Assembly: GCA_029242715.1 (NCBI GenBank)
Contig: JAQWTL010000036.1
Location: 1 to 64,000 of the forward strand
Origin: Phycisphaerales bacterium
GTDB taxonomy: Bacteria; Planctomycetota; Phycisphaerae; Phycisphaerales; SM1A02
Direction of reading: 5' to 3'
Length of the DNA: 64,000 nt
Shown here: positions 37,301-45,889 of the stretch, piece by piece
How the letters are laid out: the number at the start of each line of letters is the position of its first letter
How positions within the stretch are numbered: the stretch's first letter is position 1
The notes under the pieces: model-generated
Seen by the model: only the letters and a program-made list of their open reading frames with translations
Databases searched by the model: none
Told to the model about the DNA's origin: nothing
Position numbers and translations under genes: made by a program

Positions 37301-37728
37301 CTGGCCAGTCGACCGCGAATATCGACGGCAGATCTGTTCAGGGCAAGGTCTTCCACGATAAGGCCAAGTGCAGCACCATCAGGCAAAGGCTTGGTAGCAG
37401 CCTCAAGAAGATTCAACGCCCCTGGGACCGTTGGGCCAGTCAGAATAGCCACGACATGCTGGCCTCTTCGTGCGGCCCATGCAGCAAGCAGCGCCGCTCG
37501 GCCAGCATCAGCCATTGGCTCGACCTGAAGACGGTGCATGCGAAGCAACTCCGCGGTTTCTGGATCGGCACAGATTCGATCAATATCAGCAGTTGCCTGA
37601 GAAGCGACATAGATCAGGCGATGAACACTCGGGAGGCACTCGAGGGTGGCTTTGAGCATGGCTTCAGCAGCAGAAAGCGTGGCTGTCCCCGTGTGCTTCC
37701 AAAGAGGATGTTCAATCGTCTTGCTCAT
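34327..37728 (-). CDS. Degenerate fused indolepyruvate:ferredoxin oxidoreductase-like protein
   Basis: A 1133-residue protein; the ATG at 37728 overlaps the HAD stop (ATGA), whereas the longer frame starts from TTG at 37734. The layout follows fused IorA/IorB enzymes. Residues ~15-150 resemble the pyrimidine-binding domain. Residues ~243-330 (WGFITVGPADRC, VLHLGLLHPIDEAAI, NVIVLEPRP) resemble the IorA linker domain. Around 458, FSGPGFFRHGS takes the place of the TPP-domain GDSTFxHSG. Residues ~664-755 (IAGLRGPSPGLAARAL, ADLMLGLDRVESL) resemble the gamma subunit. The region beyond ~870 resembles the C-terminal region of the fused enzymes. No CxxCxxC ferredoxin motif and no GDG TPP motif are visible, so normal catalysis is doubtful. 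Confidence 0.7.
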   Translation of the reverse strand: MSKTIEHPLWKHTGTATLSAAEAMLKATLECLPSVHRLIYVASQATADIDRICADPETAELLRMHRLQVEPMADAGRAALLAAWAARRGQHVVAILTGPTVPGALNLLEAATKPLPDGAALGLIVEDLALNRSAVDIRGRLARQGLPLLEACDVPHLRDSVENVLRISRSARGVAAVVVDRSILRSSETVALRPNRGEEEPDDQDRVRRRRRPRWQETGGPLRMARRLELNSWRSMPSPGEAVSWGFITVGPADRCLQHMATMLGISGRLPVLHLGLLHPIDEAAITRILNRCQNVIVLEPRPGTIEHIVLQIAESLRSKGGSPALTWGRRLPPDESGESQRLDEREALHPSRLLRRLQHVIHGLATTGMMKQDFQSEPPSLPVPVLMERFGAAGQQEAIRRIAQGIPEMLEQEQDDLETIEDEKEDSHRELGPVRIFIDGEASGPPEGRDVYIETFSGPGFFRHGSAAIRQAAGSRDTWLLLVAQPHGQDRADLERLAQAAVPKGHADRVQIRRGTLAETSRLRKMIRDAVAETELTIIVIDDGPPTRFDVSAIESELSEIDQQGFQPMQRIVWPADRACVIRQPPMLAELEVEAVRHAAAVETRSSRETLAWRWPPRLGGRIRLLVEQIEVHRSRPPIREYEGGSDGLPAPVPVHADSPSWSVHIAGLRGPSPGLAARALMLAGSKMGYHVHARMLPGPIGAGRRAWAQVSFSRPRTERESSQVSSTIPWGEADLMLGLDRVESLLAVSPDEPLRVASQQRTRGVINIGLFEDQLDREVASQPVGDIAEYFRSLLHPEGQVVEDFTDLCRWRFHNERLADLSQLGTAFQLGAVPLSPDAIESALRELESLGYARSLEAFRLGREFAENPASLRRPGEDPNAETAQQFMRRQRTPPMGKSRFCARESSARFNRLTQRVFFDVPGLADTAEGREAHRDLAVALRRCVTWGGFDYAERFADSVVALYRVDRADTGRALTRKAILPLAEACLARDSIYLSSMAISSEHRRETRQRLNVHLARGDRVEVRYLTRLEFTFLRWRFRVDLRTSDWMARALAGARRLLPSSWRGTSRDRQVRRLVQEILLRAGTGASSDYEGWLETLSELHDMALDGRLRRVNPERLREMLEAQLHVQS

Positions 37729-38585
37729 GCCCAACCTTTCAAAAGACGATCGACCGCATGGGCAACACCATCCTTGGTGTGACAGAGTGTGTGAGCATCT
37801 GCCGCATTGCGCACCACCTCTTCGGCGTTTTCTACCGCAATTCCGAAGCCGACTCCGGCAAGTAACTGGATGTCATTGAGCCCGTCGCCAATGGCAGCAA
37901 CGCGATCATGCGGAATCGACTTCTGGATGCAGTACCGGTTGACCATTGTCCATTTGTCAACACCAGCTCCGAACACCTCCAGCATGTGAACATGTTCACC
38001 TTCTGGACCTACTGCCGGCCAGTGTCGCCACGACACTCGATCGCCCAGTCTTTCGCCTACGGTATGCGCGGCGGCCTCCATCAGCTTCGGATCTCCGATG
38101 CTCGCAACTCGCAGGGTGTGACCTGGATCAGTGTCTTCTGAAGAACGCTCCGCGAATCGCATGGTGATGTCATGCCGTTCAAACCACCATTGCGAAACAG
38201 GGTGAAGGTCGTCTTCGCCGATCACCAGATAGTCATAGCCGACCGCGTCGCGGTCCTTGAGAAGAAGCGCGGAGCATTGATGCGATCTCGCCGCCTCAGT
38301 GATCGAGACCACATCATCAGAATCCATTTGATCTCGAATGAGCGTCCTGCCAGATGGCCAGTCAACAAGGGCTGCCCCGCTGGCACTCACCATCGGACCG
38401 GCATAATCAATCGACCTCAGGATCTCGCTGCATTCTGCATGCGTCCGACCAGTGGCAATCATGACCTCGATACCGGCATTCCTGGCATCTGCCAGAGCCC
38501 GGCGATTCGGACCAGAGACCTCACCACGGGGGCACAGAAGCGTCCCATCAAGATCCAGGACCAGTAGTTCTGGTGCGCCATTCAT
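37725..38585 (-). CDS. HAD superfamily (Cof-type) phosphatase
   Basis: A 286-residue phosphohydrolase. The ATG at 38585 (MNGAPELLVLDLDGTLL) matches the family N-terminus; the 92-residue extension in the longer frame overlaps the divergent kinase promoter and start. Motif I is DLDGTLL (~10-16), motif II is IATGRT (~48-53), and the C-terminal motif is AAIGDGLNDIQLL (~232-244). Cof-type HADs dephosphorylate sugar phosphates, pyridoxal phosphate or flavins; the substrate is not readable. Its stop overlaps the start of the IOR-like gene, so they are coupled. Confidence 0.88.
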   Translation of the reverse strand: MNGAPELLVLDLDGTLLCPRGEVSGPNRRALADARNAGIEVMIATGRTHAECSEILRSIDYAGPMVSASGAALVDWPSGRTLIRDQMDSDDVVSITEAARSHQCSALLLKDRDAVGYDYLVIGEDDLHPVSQWWFERHDITMRFAERSSEDTDPGHTLRVASIGDPKLMEAAAHTVGERLGDRVSWRHWPAVGPEGEHVHMLEVFGAGVDKWTMVNRYCIQKSIPHDRVAAIGDGLNDIQLLAGVGFGIAVENAEEVVRNAADAHTLCHTKDGVAHAVDRLLKGWA

Positions 38586-38683
38586 CGCCCGGACCCTACG
38601 GGCTTGCTGCAGCAGGGGCAAGCCCTCAGGCAATACGACCGCCAACCTGATACGCTCAAATCGGTGATCCCGAGCTTCACGAC

Positions 38684-39661
38684 ATGATGACGAGCGGCCA
38701 GGGCAAATCCCGAAACAGGCAACTTGCCGACATGCTGCTCCCGCACCTTGACAGGGCATGCGGCGGCCATCTTGGCGAGGTCCACTGGTTTCGAGCGGAT
38801 TGGCAGAGAGGCGGAGCGGCAACAGGCCGTTCCACCTGGCAGTTGGAGGATGGCCAGACACATAATGTGATGGTCAAGTTCCCGATCCGTGCCAGGGAAC
38901 TTCTATGGATGCGTCGTCTTCAGCACCCCTCCGACAACATCCCGCCTGTCGTACCTCATCTATACGCCTCAGGCAGCAGCCTGGAATCCTATGACCTTGC
39001 CTGGATCGTGATCGAATGGCTCCCCTATGGCCCTTTGGGCAAACGCTGGCACGCCGAACATGTGAATCGAACCGCCAAGGCGGTCACTCGTTTTCACAAG
39101 GAAGCTGATGAGTACCCCATTGAGGCTGAGCAAGCCCGACTGGAAGACTGGAATGCACTGCACGAGACGGCGGTGCTGAGTGTGAAACGCAACCATATTG
39201 CACAAGAAGCCGAATGGCTGACTCTTCTGGATCGCCTTGCAGAAGCCCTTCCGGAAATGGTGAAACGCTGGAGGTCCAGAGAGACGGATCACTGGATCCA
39301 TGGTGATCTGCACCTGGCCAATGCCCTGAGCCGCGATGGAGCTGAACGTGGAGAGGTCACCTTGATTGACCTGGCAGAAGTACGGCCGGGCCATTGGCTT
39401 GAGGATGCCGTCTATCTGGAACGCAGACTCTGGGCACGTCCTGAACGCCTTGAGCAGTCACGACCCGTCAGGGCAATCGCCCAGGCCAGGATGGACAGTG
39501 GCATGCCTACTGAGCCTCATTTCGAGGAACTCGCCGATATTCGCCGAGCCCTGATGGCTGCAACGGCGCCTGCCTTCATGAAAACCGAGGGGCACCCCCG
39601 CTACCTGGCAGCCTGCTGTGAGCAGTTGGGGCGGGCCCTTGATCGCATTCAGCAGGCCTAA
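38684..39661 (+). CDS. Aminoglycoside-phosphotransferase-fold kinase
   Basis: A 325-residue protein with the choline/aminoglycoside kinase fold. The nucleotide-binding lysine is plausibly in NVMVKFP (~62-68). The catalytic loop is WIHGDLHLANAL (~204-215) and the metal-binding segment is LIDLAEVRPGHWLEDA (~227-242), close to the usual IDxxxxxxGxxxxDL. Substrates in this clan range from aminoglycosides to choline, homoserine and sugars, and none can be assigned. It diverges from the HAD gene, with 98 bp between starts. Confidence 0.82.
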   Translation: MMTSGQGKSRNRQLADMLLPHLDRACGGHLGEVHWFRADWQRGGAATGRSTWQLEDGQTHNVMVKFPIRARELLWMRRLQHPSDNIPPVVPHLYASGSSLESYDLAWIVIEWLPYGPLGKRWHAEHVNRTAKAVTRFHKEADEYPIEAEQARLEDWNALHETAVLSVKRNHIAQEAEWLTLLDRLAEALPEMVKRWRSRETDHWIHGDLHLANALSRDGAERGEVTLIDLAEVRPGHWLEDAVYLERRLWARPERLEQSRPVRAIAQARMDSGMPTEPHFEELADIRRALMAATAPAFMKTEGHPRYLAACCEQLGRALDRIQQA

Positions 39662-39773
39662 AGGGGCTTCCTTGAGGCTTGAGCATTGCCCGGTCCCGAC
39701 CGCTCCGATACCATGCGGTGCTTCGGAACTTCCGGTACTGATTTCCAGTGCCCGGTGATGTCAGGAGTTACCA

Positions 39774-40613
39774 ATGGATCGCGAACGCCTCCAACAGGTT
39801 CAGCAGTCGGATCTCGGCGAGAGCCGTGTCAATGAGGACTTCGTCAACTGGATCAAGACCAGTGGCCCGTGGTATCTGCTTGCCGTTCTCGTCGGCATCG
39901 CTGTCTACATGTATCTCGTGAACATTCAGCGTGCGGAGATCCGTGCCCGGGAGCAGGCCTGGTTTGATCTGAACGAAGCTGTCATGCCAGCCTCCCTTGA
40001 GGATGTGGCTCAGCGACATGCCGAGATCGATAGCGTTGGAACCCTCGCACGCCTGCGTGCGGCCAACACATACCTCCAGTCGCTGCAGACCAACCTGGCG
40101 ATTGGCTCGACCATTGAAGAAGGCACTCCACTGAGCGATGAGGATCGCACAGTGGGCCTTGAACGAGCCGATCGACTCTATACGCAGATCGTCAATGAAG
40201 ACCAGGGCGATTTCGGTGACACCATCACGACACTCAGTGCGCTCAATGGCCTGGCTGCTATTTCTGAATCACGAGGCGAGGTCGACAAGGCCCGGGACTA
40301 TTACGAGCAGGCAGCAAAGCGTGCTGAACGCTGGTACCCAATCCTTGCAAAGCAATCTCGAATGCGAGCGGAAACGACGGATCTGTATGCCCAGGACGTC
40401 ATCCTTCCCAAGCCGCCCCCCGTAGCAACGCCGGCTACGTCAATTACAACTCCAGGCTTGGAACCACTGGATATTGACAACATCCTCAATCTGCCGACGA
40501 CAACGCCAGTTGATCCTCTTGGTGGCACGACGGCACCGGCTGATGAAACGTCTGAACCTGCGGCAACACCCGCGCAGGAACCAGCTGCTCCGGCTGCCCC
40601 GGAAACCCCATGA
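39774..40613 (+). CDS. Membrane-anchored TPR protein, YfgM-like
   Basis: A 279-residue protein with a cytoplasmic N-terminus, one transmembrane helix (~32-50, WYLLAVLVGIAVYMYLV) and a periplasmic helical part with TPR-like residues ~130-200 (NGLAAISESRGEVDKARDYYEQA, quoted in part: NGLAAISESRGEVDKA). The tail from ~218 is Pro/Ala/Thr-rich and low-complexity. The topology resembles YfgM, a SecYEG-associated chaperone factor. AGGAG precedes the ATG. It overlaps the next gene (rluA-type) by 4 bp. Confidence 0.7.
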   Translation: MDRERLQQVQQSDLGESRVNEDFVNWIKTSGPWYLLAVLVGIAVYMYLVNIQRAEIRAREQAWFDLNEAVMPASLEDVAQRHAEIDSVGTLARLRAANTYLQSLQTNLAIGSTIEEGTPLSDEDRTVGLERADRLYTQIVNEDQGDFGDTITTLSALNGLAAISESRGEVDKARDYYEQAAKRAERWYPILAKQSRMRAETTDLYAQDVILPKPPPVATPATSITTPGLEPLDIDNILNLPTTTPVDPLGGTTAPADETSEPAATPAQEPAAPAAPETP

Positions 40614-41800
40614 CCGAGACACCGGAAGGCTTGCCAGGGCAAGTTGATCCGGAAGATGGCCTGCTGATCAATGCTGGCGGCAAGGTTGATGCCAATCGCC
40701 TTCATGAGCTGTATGAATCTCTGACTGACGATGATGGGGCCATCGTCGTGACCTTCACGCTCTCAAGAGACCTCAATAAACGACTTGATCGATATCTCGT
40801 CGATCGGATTCCGTTCCTGAGTCGCACCTCCATTCAACGGCTGATCAACGAGAACGCTGTTCAGGTCAATGATCGGACGCCCAAGGCCTCCACCAGGCTG
40901 AGGCGTGGAGATGCCGTCAATGTGGCGATCCCCCCGCCACCGAGCTCTGTCATGCCCGCTGACGAGATGCCATTGGAAATCCTCTACGAGGACCATGATT
41001 TCCTCATCCTCAACAAGCAGGATGATGTCATCGTGCATCCCGCTCGCAGCCACCAGAGAGGAACGCTCGTCAATGGTCTTGCCTGGCACTGCAACCAGAA
41101 GACATCTGGCACACTGTCAGATGTAGGTCGCGAAGAAGCTCGCCCCGGAGTCGTACATCGACTGGATCGCCATACCACCGGCGTGATGGTCTTTGCCAAA
41201 TCGGATGTTGCACACTGGCGACTTGGAAGACAATTTGAACAGCGCCGCACCCGAAAGCGGTATCTCGCCCTCGTGCATGGCAAAGTCGAGCCGTTGACCG
41301 ATGTCATTGACGTTCCTCTCGGAAAGCATCTCACTATTCGAGACCGGTATGCGGTTCGTTGGGATGAATCCGGCAAGGAGTCCATCACGATCTACAGGGT
41401 TCGCGAACGCTACGAGAACTTCACTCTGGTCGAGCTGGAGCTCCGCACTGGTCGCACTCATCAGATACGGGTTCACCTGTCACATCTTGGCTGGCCAATA
41501 GCCGGCGATGATTACTACGGGGGCCGACATCTGCATGGTCGTGACATCTTCGGCCCAGGTGGCGAGCCGGGAATGACTGCATCCACGCCCATTCTCACAA
41601 GACAGGCGCTGCATGCTGGCCTGCTTGGATTTGCTCATCCACAAAGCGAAGAACCAGTGACTTTCACGGCCCCTCTTCCTGAAGATCTGCGGACTTTGGT
41701 CCAGCTGTTGAGGAAGCACCAGTTCGTCTCCAGGCACAATGTTCCTGGTGTAGAACTTGATGTGGAGAAGATGCTGGAAGAATCAGCGGAGCTTGAGTAG
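40610..41800 (+). CDS. RluA-family pseudouridine synthase
   Basis: A 396-residue RNA-modifying enzyme. An N-terminal S4 RNA-binding domain (RLDRYLVDRIPFLSRTSIQR, ~57-76) is followed by the RluA catalytic domain with the active-site Asp in VVHRLDRHTTGVMVFAKS (~180-197). RKRYLALVHG and LRTGRTHQIRVHLSHLGWPI complete the signature. It most resembles RluD-type enzymes that act on large-subunit rRNA, but the exact target is uncertain. An extra ~45-residue N-terminal segment precedes the S4 domain. It is convergent with mraY, with an 18-bp overlap. Confidence 0.9.
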   Translation: MTETPEGLPGQVDPEDGLLINAGGKVDANRLHELYESLTDDDGAIVVTFTLSRDLNKRLDRYLVDRIPFLSRTSIQRLINENAVQVNDRTPKASTRLRRGDAVNVAIPPPPSSVMPADEMPLEILYEDHDFLILNKQDDVIVHPARSHQRGTLVNGLAWHCNQKTSGTLSDVGREEARPGVVHRLDRHTTGVMVFAKSDVAHWRLGRQFEQRRTRKRYLALVHGKVEPLTDVIDVPLGKHLTIRDRYAVRWDESGKESITIYRVRERYENFTLVELELRTGRTHQIRVHLSHLGWPIAGDDYYGGRHLHGRDIFGPGGEPGMTASTPILTRQALHAGLLGFAHPQSEEPVTFTAPLPEDLRTLVQLLRKHQFVSRHNVPGVELDVEKMLEESAELE

Positions 41801-42949
41801 CACCGCGGCGGCGACGACAGCCACCACCCCGATGATCCAGAATCGCACGACAACCTGTGATTCAGACCAGCCGCCGAGATGAAAATGGTGATGAATGGGC
41901 GTACAGCGGAAAATGCGTTTCCCGCCTGTCATTCGGAACCAGCCAACCTGCATGATCACACTCAGCAATTCCCAGTAGAACACGGCTCCGATCACGATCA
42001 GCAGGATTTCCTGTCGAACTGAGCAGGCAAGTATCGCCAGCAGTCCACCCAGTGGCAGCGAACCCGTATCGCCCATGAACACCCGGGCCGGCGCGCAGTT
42101 GAACCACAGGAATCCCAGACTGGCTCCTGCCATTGCCCCCGCAACGACCATGAGCTCCTCGCTGCCTTCGACAAAGGGGAAGAGCATGTACTGGGCCCGA
42201 CCCGATGATCCAGCGATATAGGCCAGCAGCATCAGCGCAAGTGAGGCAATGAGGACCAGGCCCGAAGCCAGCCCATCCATTCCATCAGTGAGGTTGACCG
42301 CATTTGATGTGCCGGCGACCCAGAGCATCGTGATGATCACAAATGGGAGCCAGCCCAGCACGATGACGGTTGGCTCCAGCATCAGGCTCTCTGTTCCCGG
42401 CTGGTAGGTCCTTTGAAATGGCAGCGTGAGGACCCGAGCAGATTCACTGTCCCCCGTCCGCCAGAGGTACAGGCCACTGATGACGCCGATCCCCAACTGA
42501 AACAGGAGCTTCTCCCATGCAAAGAGGCCCTCACGGGCACCCGGCCTCCTGCGAGCAGTAGTCAATTTGAGCCAATCATCGAATCCGCCCAGCACCGCCA
42601 GCCATACCAGCACGATTATCGAGAGGTGTATGTAGCTGTTGAAGAGATCACTCAGCAGGAAGACGGTCACGAGGATCGCGGAGGCAATCAGGATGCCCCC
42701 CATCGTCGGGATATTGGCCTTGGTGGCCATCAACTGGTTCAGATCGGCGTTGTAGAACTCGGGAGAATCGCCCAGCTTCTGACGCAGGAGCCATCGAATG
42801 GTCCGTTCGCCAAAGATGAGGACGATTGCAAAGGACAGAATGACCGCAAAGAAGGCCCTGAATTCAATCTGGTAAAGGACTTGCAGCAGCGAGTAGCCAC
42901 CGAAGGACTCCAGCCAGTCGTGCCCAGATTGAAGGAGGTTGTAGAACAT
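41783..42949 (-). CDS. mraY: Phospho-N-acetylmuramoyl-pentapeptide-transferase
   Basis: A 388-residue polytopic membrane enzyme transferring phospho-MurNAc-pentapeptide to undecaprenyl phosphate (lipid I synthesis). Family motifs are IPTMGGILI (~80), GGFDDWLK (~120), NLTDGMDGLASG (~218), FMGDTGSLPLGG (~292) and PIHHHFHLGGWSE (~350). It lies 25 bp after murF and is last in the murE-murF-mraY run, showing that this bacterium makes peptidoglycan. Confidence 0.96.
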   Translation of the reverse strand: MFYNLLQSGHDWLESFGGYSLLQVLYQIEFRAFFAVILSFAIVLIFGERTIRWLLRQKLGDSPEFYNADLNQLMATKANIPTMGGILIASAILVTVFLLSDLFNSYIHLSIIVLVWLAVLGGFDDWLKLTTARRRPGAREGLFAWEKLLFQLGIGVISGLYLWRTGDSESARVLTLPFQRTYQPGTESLMLEPTVIVLGWLPFVIITMLWVAGTSNAVNLTDGMDGLASGLVLIASLALMLLAYIAGSSGRAQYMLFPFVEGSEELMVVAGAMAGASLGFLWFNCAPARVFMGDTGSLPLGGLLAILACSVRQEILLIVIGAVFYWELLSVIMQVGWFRMTGGKRIFRCTPIHHHFHLGGWSESQVVVRFWIIGVVAVVAAAVLLKLR

Positions 42950-42974
42950 GCCTTTGCAGAATTACTATCGACCT

Positions 42975-44339
42975 TCAGGCCGTTGTTGCTTCCGATTCGA
43001 GCCCGCCTGTTTTACGAATGATCTGTTCCAGCCGCATTCCACGAGAAGCCTTGATGAGCACAAGGTCTCCACTGGCAAGCCTGGACACGACTGAATCCAT
43101 CGCGGGCTCGTCCAGGGCGTTCCAATGAGAGACTGCCAGCGAGGCCGTATCTTGGATCTGGGCCGCCAGAGACTCCATTGCACGACCTATGAGTATGACT
43201 TCATCAATCGCCATGCGTGCATGAGATGCCAGGATCGGTTCAAGCAGGGCTGCATGAAGATGGTCTTCTTGCGCCCCCAGTTCCAGCATGTCGCCCAATA
43301 TCACGATGCGTCGACCGGTGGATTCCACCTCTGGAAAAGCGTCCAACGCAGCAGCGACTGATTCAGGATTAGCGTTATAGGCATCATCGATGAAGCGGAT
43401 ACCGCCAGTAGTGGACTCTGCACCCCTGCCCTTGGATGGAACGCTTGTGGCCAGCGCATCGCTGATGGCCTGGTCTTCCATTCCGGCATCCCTTGCAGCA
43501 GCGATGACAGCCAGGGCATTGATGGCCTGGTGTCGCCCAGCAATCGGAAAGGTGAATATCGAGCCATCATTGAGCCGGATGACGCCTGAATCACGGCTCA
43601 CCAGACCTGGACAAGCTGCTGCCCCATCTCCATGGCGAAACAGCGTGGTGCCTTCTGGGACCTGTACATCTTGACCATCCTCGTGAATGATCGCTGTTCC
43701 GCCAGGCGCAAGGGAATCCAGCAAGGAGAGCTTCTCCTTACGCACTCCATCCAGCGAGTCAAGGCCTTCAAGGTGACCTCTTCCAATCAACGTGATGATT
43801 GCAACATCTGGCCTGGCACAACGGGCCAAGGTGGCAATCTCTCCTGGACTGCTCGTGCCCATCTCGAGGATGACGTAATCGTCACCCGGGCGAGCCCTCA
43901 GCAGGCTCATCGGCCCACCAATACTGTTGTTCCAGGAGGCCGGGCTGGCGGTGCCTCTCAGGGCACTTCCAAGCACATGTTGGAGCAGATCCTTTGTCGT
44001 GGTTTTTCCCGCGGTCCCCGTAATCGCAAGAACACGTGTTCCTTCAAGGCGATCACGCCAATGTGACGCGAGCACTGCCAGCGATTCAATCGTGTCGGAT
44101 ACGAGCAGGCAAGGAATCGTTGATTCTATTTCACGATCAACAAGTGCCATGGTTGCACCAGCCGCACGGGCCTCTTCCATGAAGTCATGTCCGTCATGGG
44201 CTTCGCCGCGAATCGCGACGTACATGCCGCCTTCCAAGGGCTTTCTTGTGTCATGACCAAAAAGCAACGGCGCCTGAGCCGGAGGCGTTCCCAGCCATCG
44301 GCCTTGCGTCAATTTCGCGATGTCCACTGGATCAAACAT
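42975..44339 (-). CDS. murF: UDP-MurNAc-tripeptide-D-alanyl-D-alanine ligase
   Basis: A 454-residue Mur ligase adding D-Ala-D-Ala to UDP-MurNAc-tripeptide in the cytoplasm. The ATP P-loop is GTAGKTTTKDLLQ (~107-119). NNSIGGPMSLL, ILEMGTSSPGEIA, FIDDAYNANPESV and VLILGDMLELG-like IVILGDMLELG are characteristic. Its start overlaps the murE stop by one base. Confidence 0.95.
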   Translation of the reverse strand: MFDPVDIAKLTQGRWLGTPPAQAPLLFGHDTRKPLEGGMYVAIRGEAHDGHDFMEEARAAGATMALVDREIESTIPCLLVSDTIESLAVLASHWRDRLEGTRVLAITGTAGKTTTKDLLQHVLGSALRGTASPASWNNSIGGPMSLLRARPGDDYVILEMGTSSPGEIATLARCARPDVAIITLIGRGHLEGLDSLDGVRKEKLSLLDSLAPGGTAIIHEDGQDVQVPEGTTLFRHGDGAAACPGLVSRDSGVIRLNDGSIFTFPIAGRHQAINALAVIAAARDAGMEDQAISDALATSVPSKGRGAESTTGGIRFIDDAYNANPESVAAALDAFPEVESTGRRIVILGDMLELGAQEDHLHAALLEPILASHARMAIDEVILIGRAMESLAAQIQDTASLAVSHWNALDEPAMDSVVSRLASGDLVLIKASRGMRLEQIIRKTGGLESEATTA

Positions 44340-45808
44340 CAGGCAGACACGGCCCCCCCTCTGGCGGCTATGGCTTCACGGGCAATGAGTCGGTCATCGA
44401 AGGGAAGCACCTGGTCACCGATGAGTTGTGAACACTCATGGCCCTTTCCTGCAATCAGGATGATGTCGCCCTCACCTTGCTGGGCGATGACCGTTGCAAT
44501 TGCTTGCGCTCGATCAGGATCAACAGCAATCTCTTCCATGTTCGTAATCCCGGTGAGGATGTCATCAATGATTGCGGTCGGCGACTCAGACCTCGGATTA
44601 TCAGAGGTAATCAGAACGCTGTCCGCCAACCGGCTTGCCACAGCACCCATTCGAGAACGCTTGGTTCGGTCCCGATCTCCCCCACATCCAAAGACGACTC
44701 GGAGGCGGCCACCTTCCATGACCAGAGGCCTGAGTGCCATGAGCGCATGCTGCAGAGCTTGATCCGTGTGTGCAAAATCAACGAAGACACGGGCCGCCTC
44801 ACCATCGGAACCAACCGGCTCCAGGCGTCCACGGGGTGCCGGAAGTGCTTCAAGAGATGCCTGATCAGGCTGAATCCCACAGGCTCGAGCAGCCACCAGG
44901 GCTTGCGCCAGATTCATGGCATTGTGAGTTCCAGGCATTCGCAGCAGGAGTTCAGTCACTTCACCGCATGAAATCAACTGAACGGAACCCGATGGGTGAT
45001 GCGTGACCTGAACATCAGCAGCACCCTCCGTATGTAATCGACATCCGATAGCACGAACTGAGCTGGCCGCAGACATGACGGCAGATACCGGATCGTCGAG
45101 GTTCACAACCGAAAACCCTGGTGGCCTCAAGGCGGCAAACAAGGCTCGCTTGGCTGCCATGTAGCCTTCCATGCTTCCATGAAAATCCAGATGATCTCCG
45201 GACAGGTTGGTGAAGATGGCGCCGATGATGTCCAGATCATCAAGCCGTCCCAGCGCGATTCCATGACTGCTTGCTTCCATGACAACCCGAGTGCAACCAT
45301 TGGCCTTCATGCGGGCCATGATTCGGCGTAACTCCAATGGGGCAGGTGTTGTCAGTCTTGCAGGCAATCGACATGACCCGTCATCAATCTCGATGGAACC
45401 GATGAGGCCCGTGTTCTTTCCAAGCAAGTGCTGTAGAAAAGTCGCTGTAGTGGTTTTTCCATTGGTGCCCGTCACGGCAATGACTGGCAACGATCGTGCG
45501 GGGCATTCAAAGAGGCGATCCGCCATGTCAACGGCAACGATCTCAGGAGATCTGGTCGCCAGTGCAGGCAAGGTCGCTTGCCTGCACCCCGATTCATCAC
45601 TCAGTATTGCCACGGCTCCAGCTGCCTCAGCCTCACTGATGAAACGTCTGCCATCAAATCGTCCGCCAGAACGCGCAACGAAGAGGCAGCCGGGAGTCAC
45701 GTCCCGCGTGTCCTCCACGATATCGCTGATCATGATCCCGCCGGCTTCCGGAGGAATCAGGACAGGAAGATGCTGGCACAGTTCGGCAAGGGGCTTCGCC
45801 CAGCGCAT
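44339..45808 (-). CDS. murE: UDP-MurNAc-tripeptide synthetase, meso-DAP type
   Basis: A 489-residue Mur ligase adding the third stem-peptide residue. The P-loop is VTGTNGKTTTATFLQ (~113-127). Substrate-binding DNPRSESP (~400) is the signature for meso-diaminopimelate rather than lysine. EASSHGIALGR and GKGHECSQL are typical. The ATG at 45808 has GGAG ~9 nt upstream. It heads the murE-murF-mraY cluster, which lies 81 bp after queA. Confidence 0.95.
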   Translation of the reverse strand: MRWAKPLAELCQHLPVLIPPEAGGIMISDIVEDTRDVTPGCLFVARSGGRFDGRRFISEAEAAGAVAILSDESGCRQATLPALATRSPEIVAVDMADRLFECPARSLPVIAVTGTNGKTTTATFLQHLLGKNTGLIGSIEIDDGSCRLPARLTTPAPLELRRIMARMKANGCTRVVMEASSHGIALGRLDDLDIIGAIFTNLSGDHLDFHGSMEGYMAAKRALFAALRPPGFSVVNLDDPVSAVMSAASSVRAIGCRLHTEGAADVQVTHHPSGSVQLISCGEVTELLLRMPGTHNAMNLAQALVAARACGIQPDQASLEALPAPRGRLEPVGSDGEAARVFVDFAHTDQALQHALMALRPLVMEGGRLRVVFGCGGDRDRTKRSRMGAVASRLADSVLITSDNPRSESPTAIIDDILTGITNMEEIAVDPDRAQAIATVIAQQGEGDIILIAGKGHECSQLIGDQVLPFDDRLIAREAIAARGGAVSA

Positions 45809-45889
45809 TCCATCGCTCCAGGCAGGTGTCAGGGTAAAACGAGTACTGATTCGAGCACTGAGTATAGATCGACCATGGGACCCCGTCGC

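Noticed and set aside
37728-38861. Longer N-terminus for the HAD phosphatase (to 38861)
   Set aside because: The extra 92 residues are Arg/Cys-rich, unlike the family, and would overlap the divergent kinase coding region.
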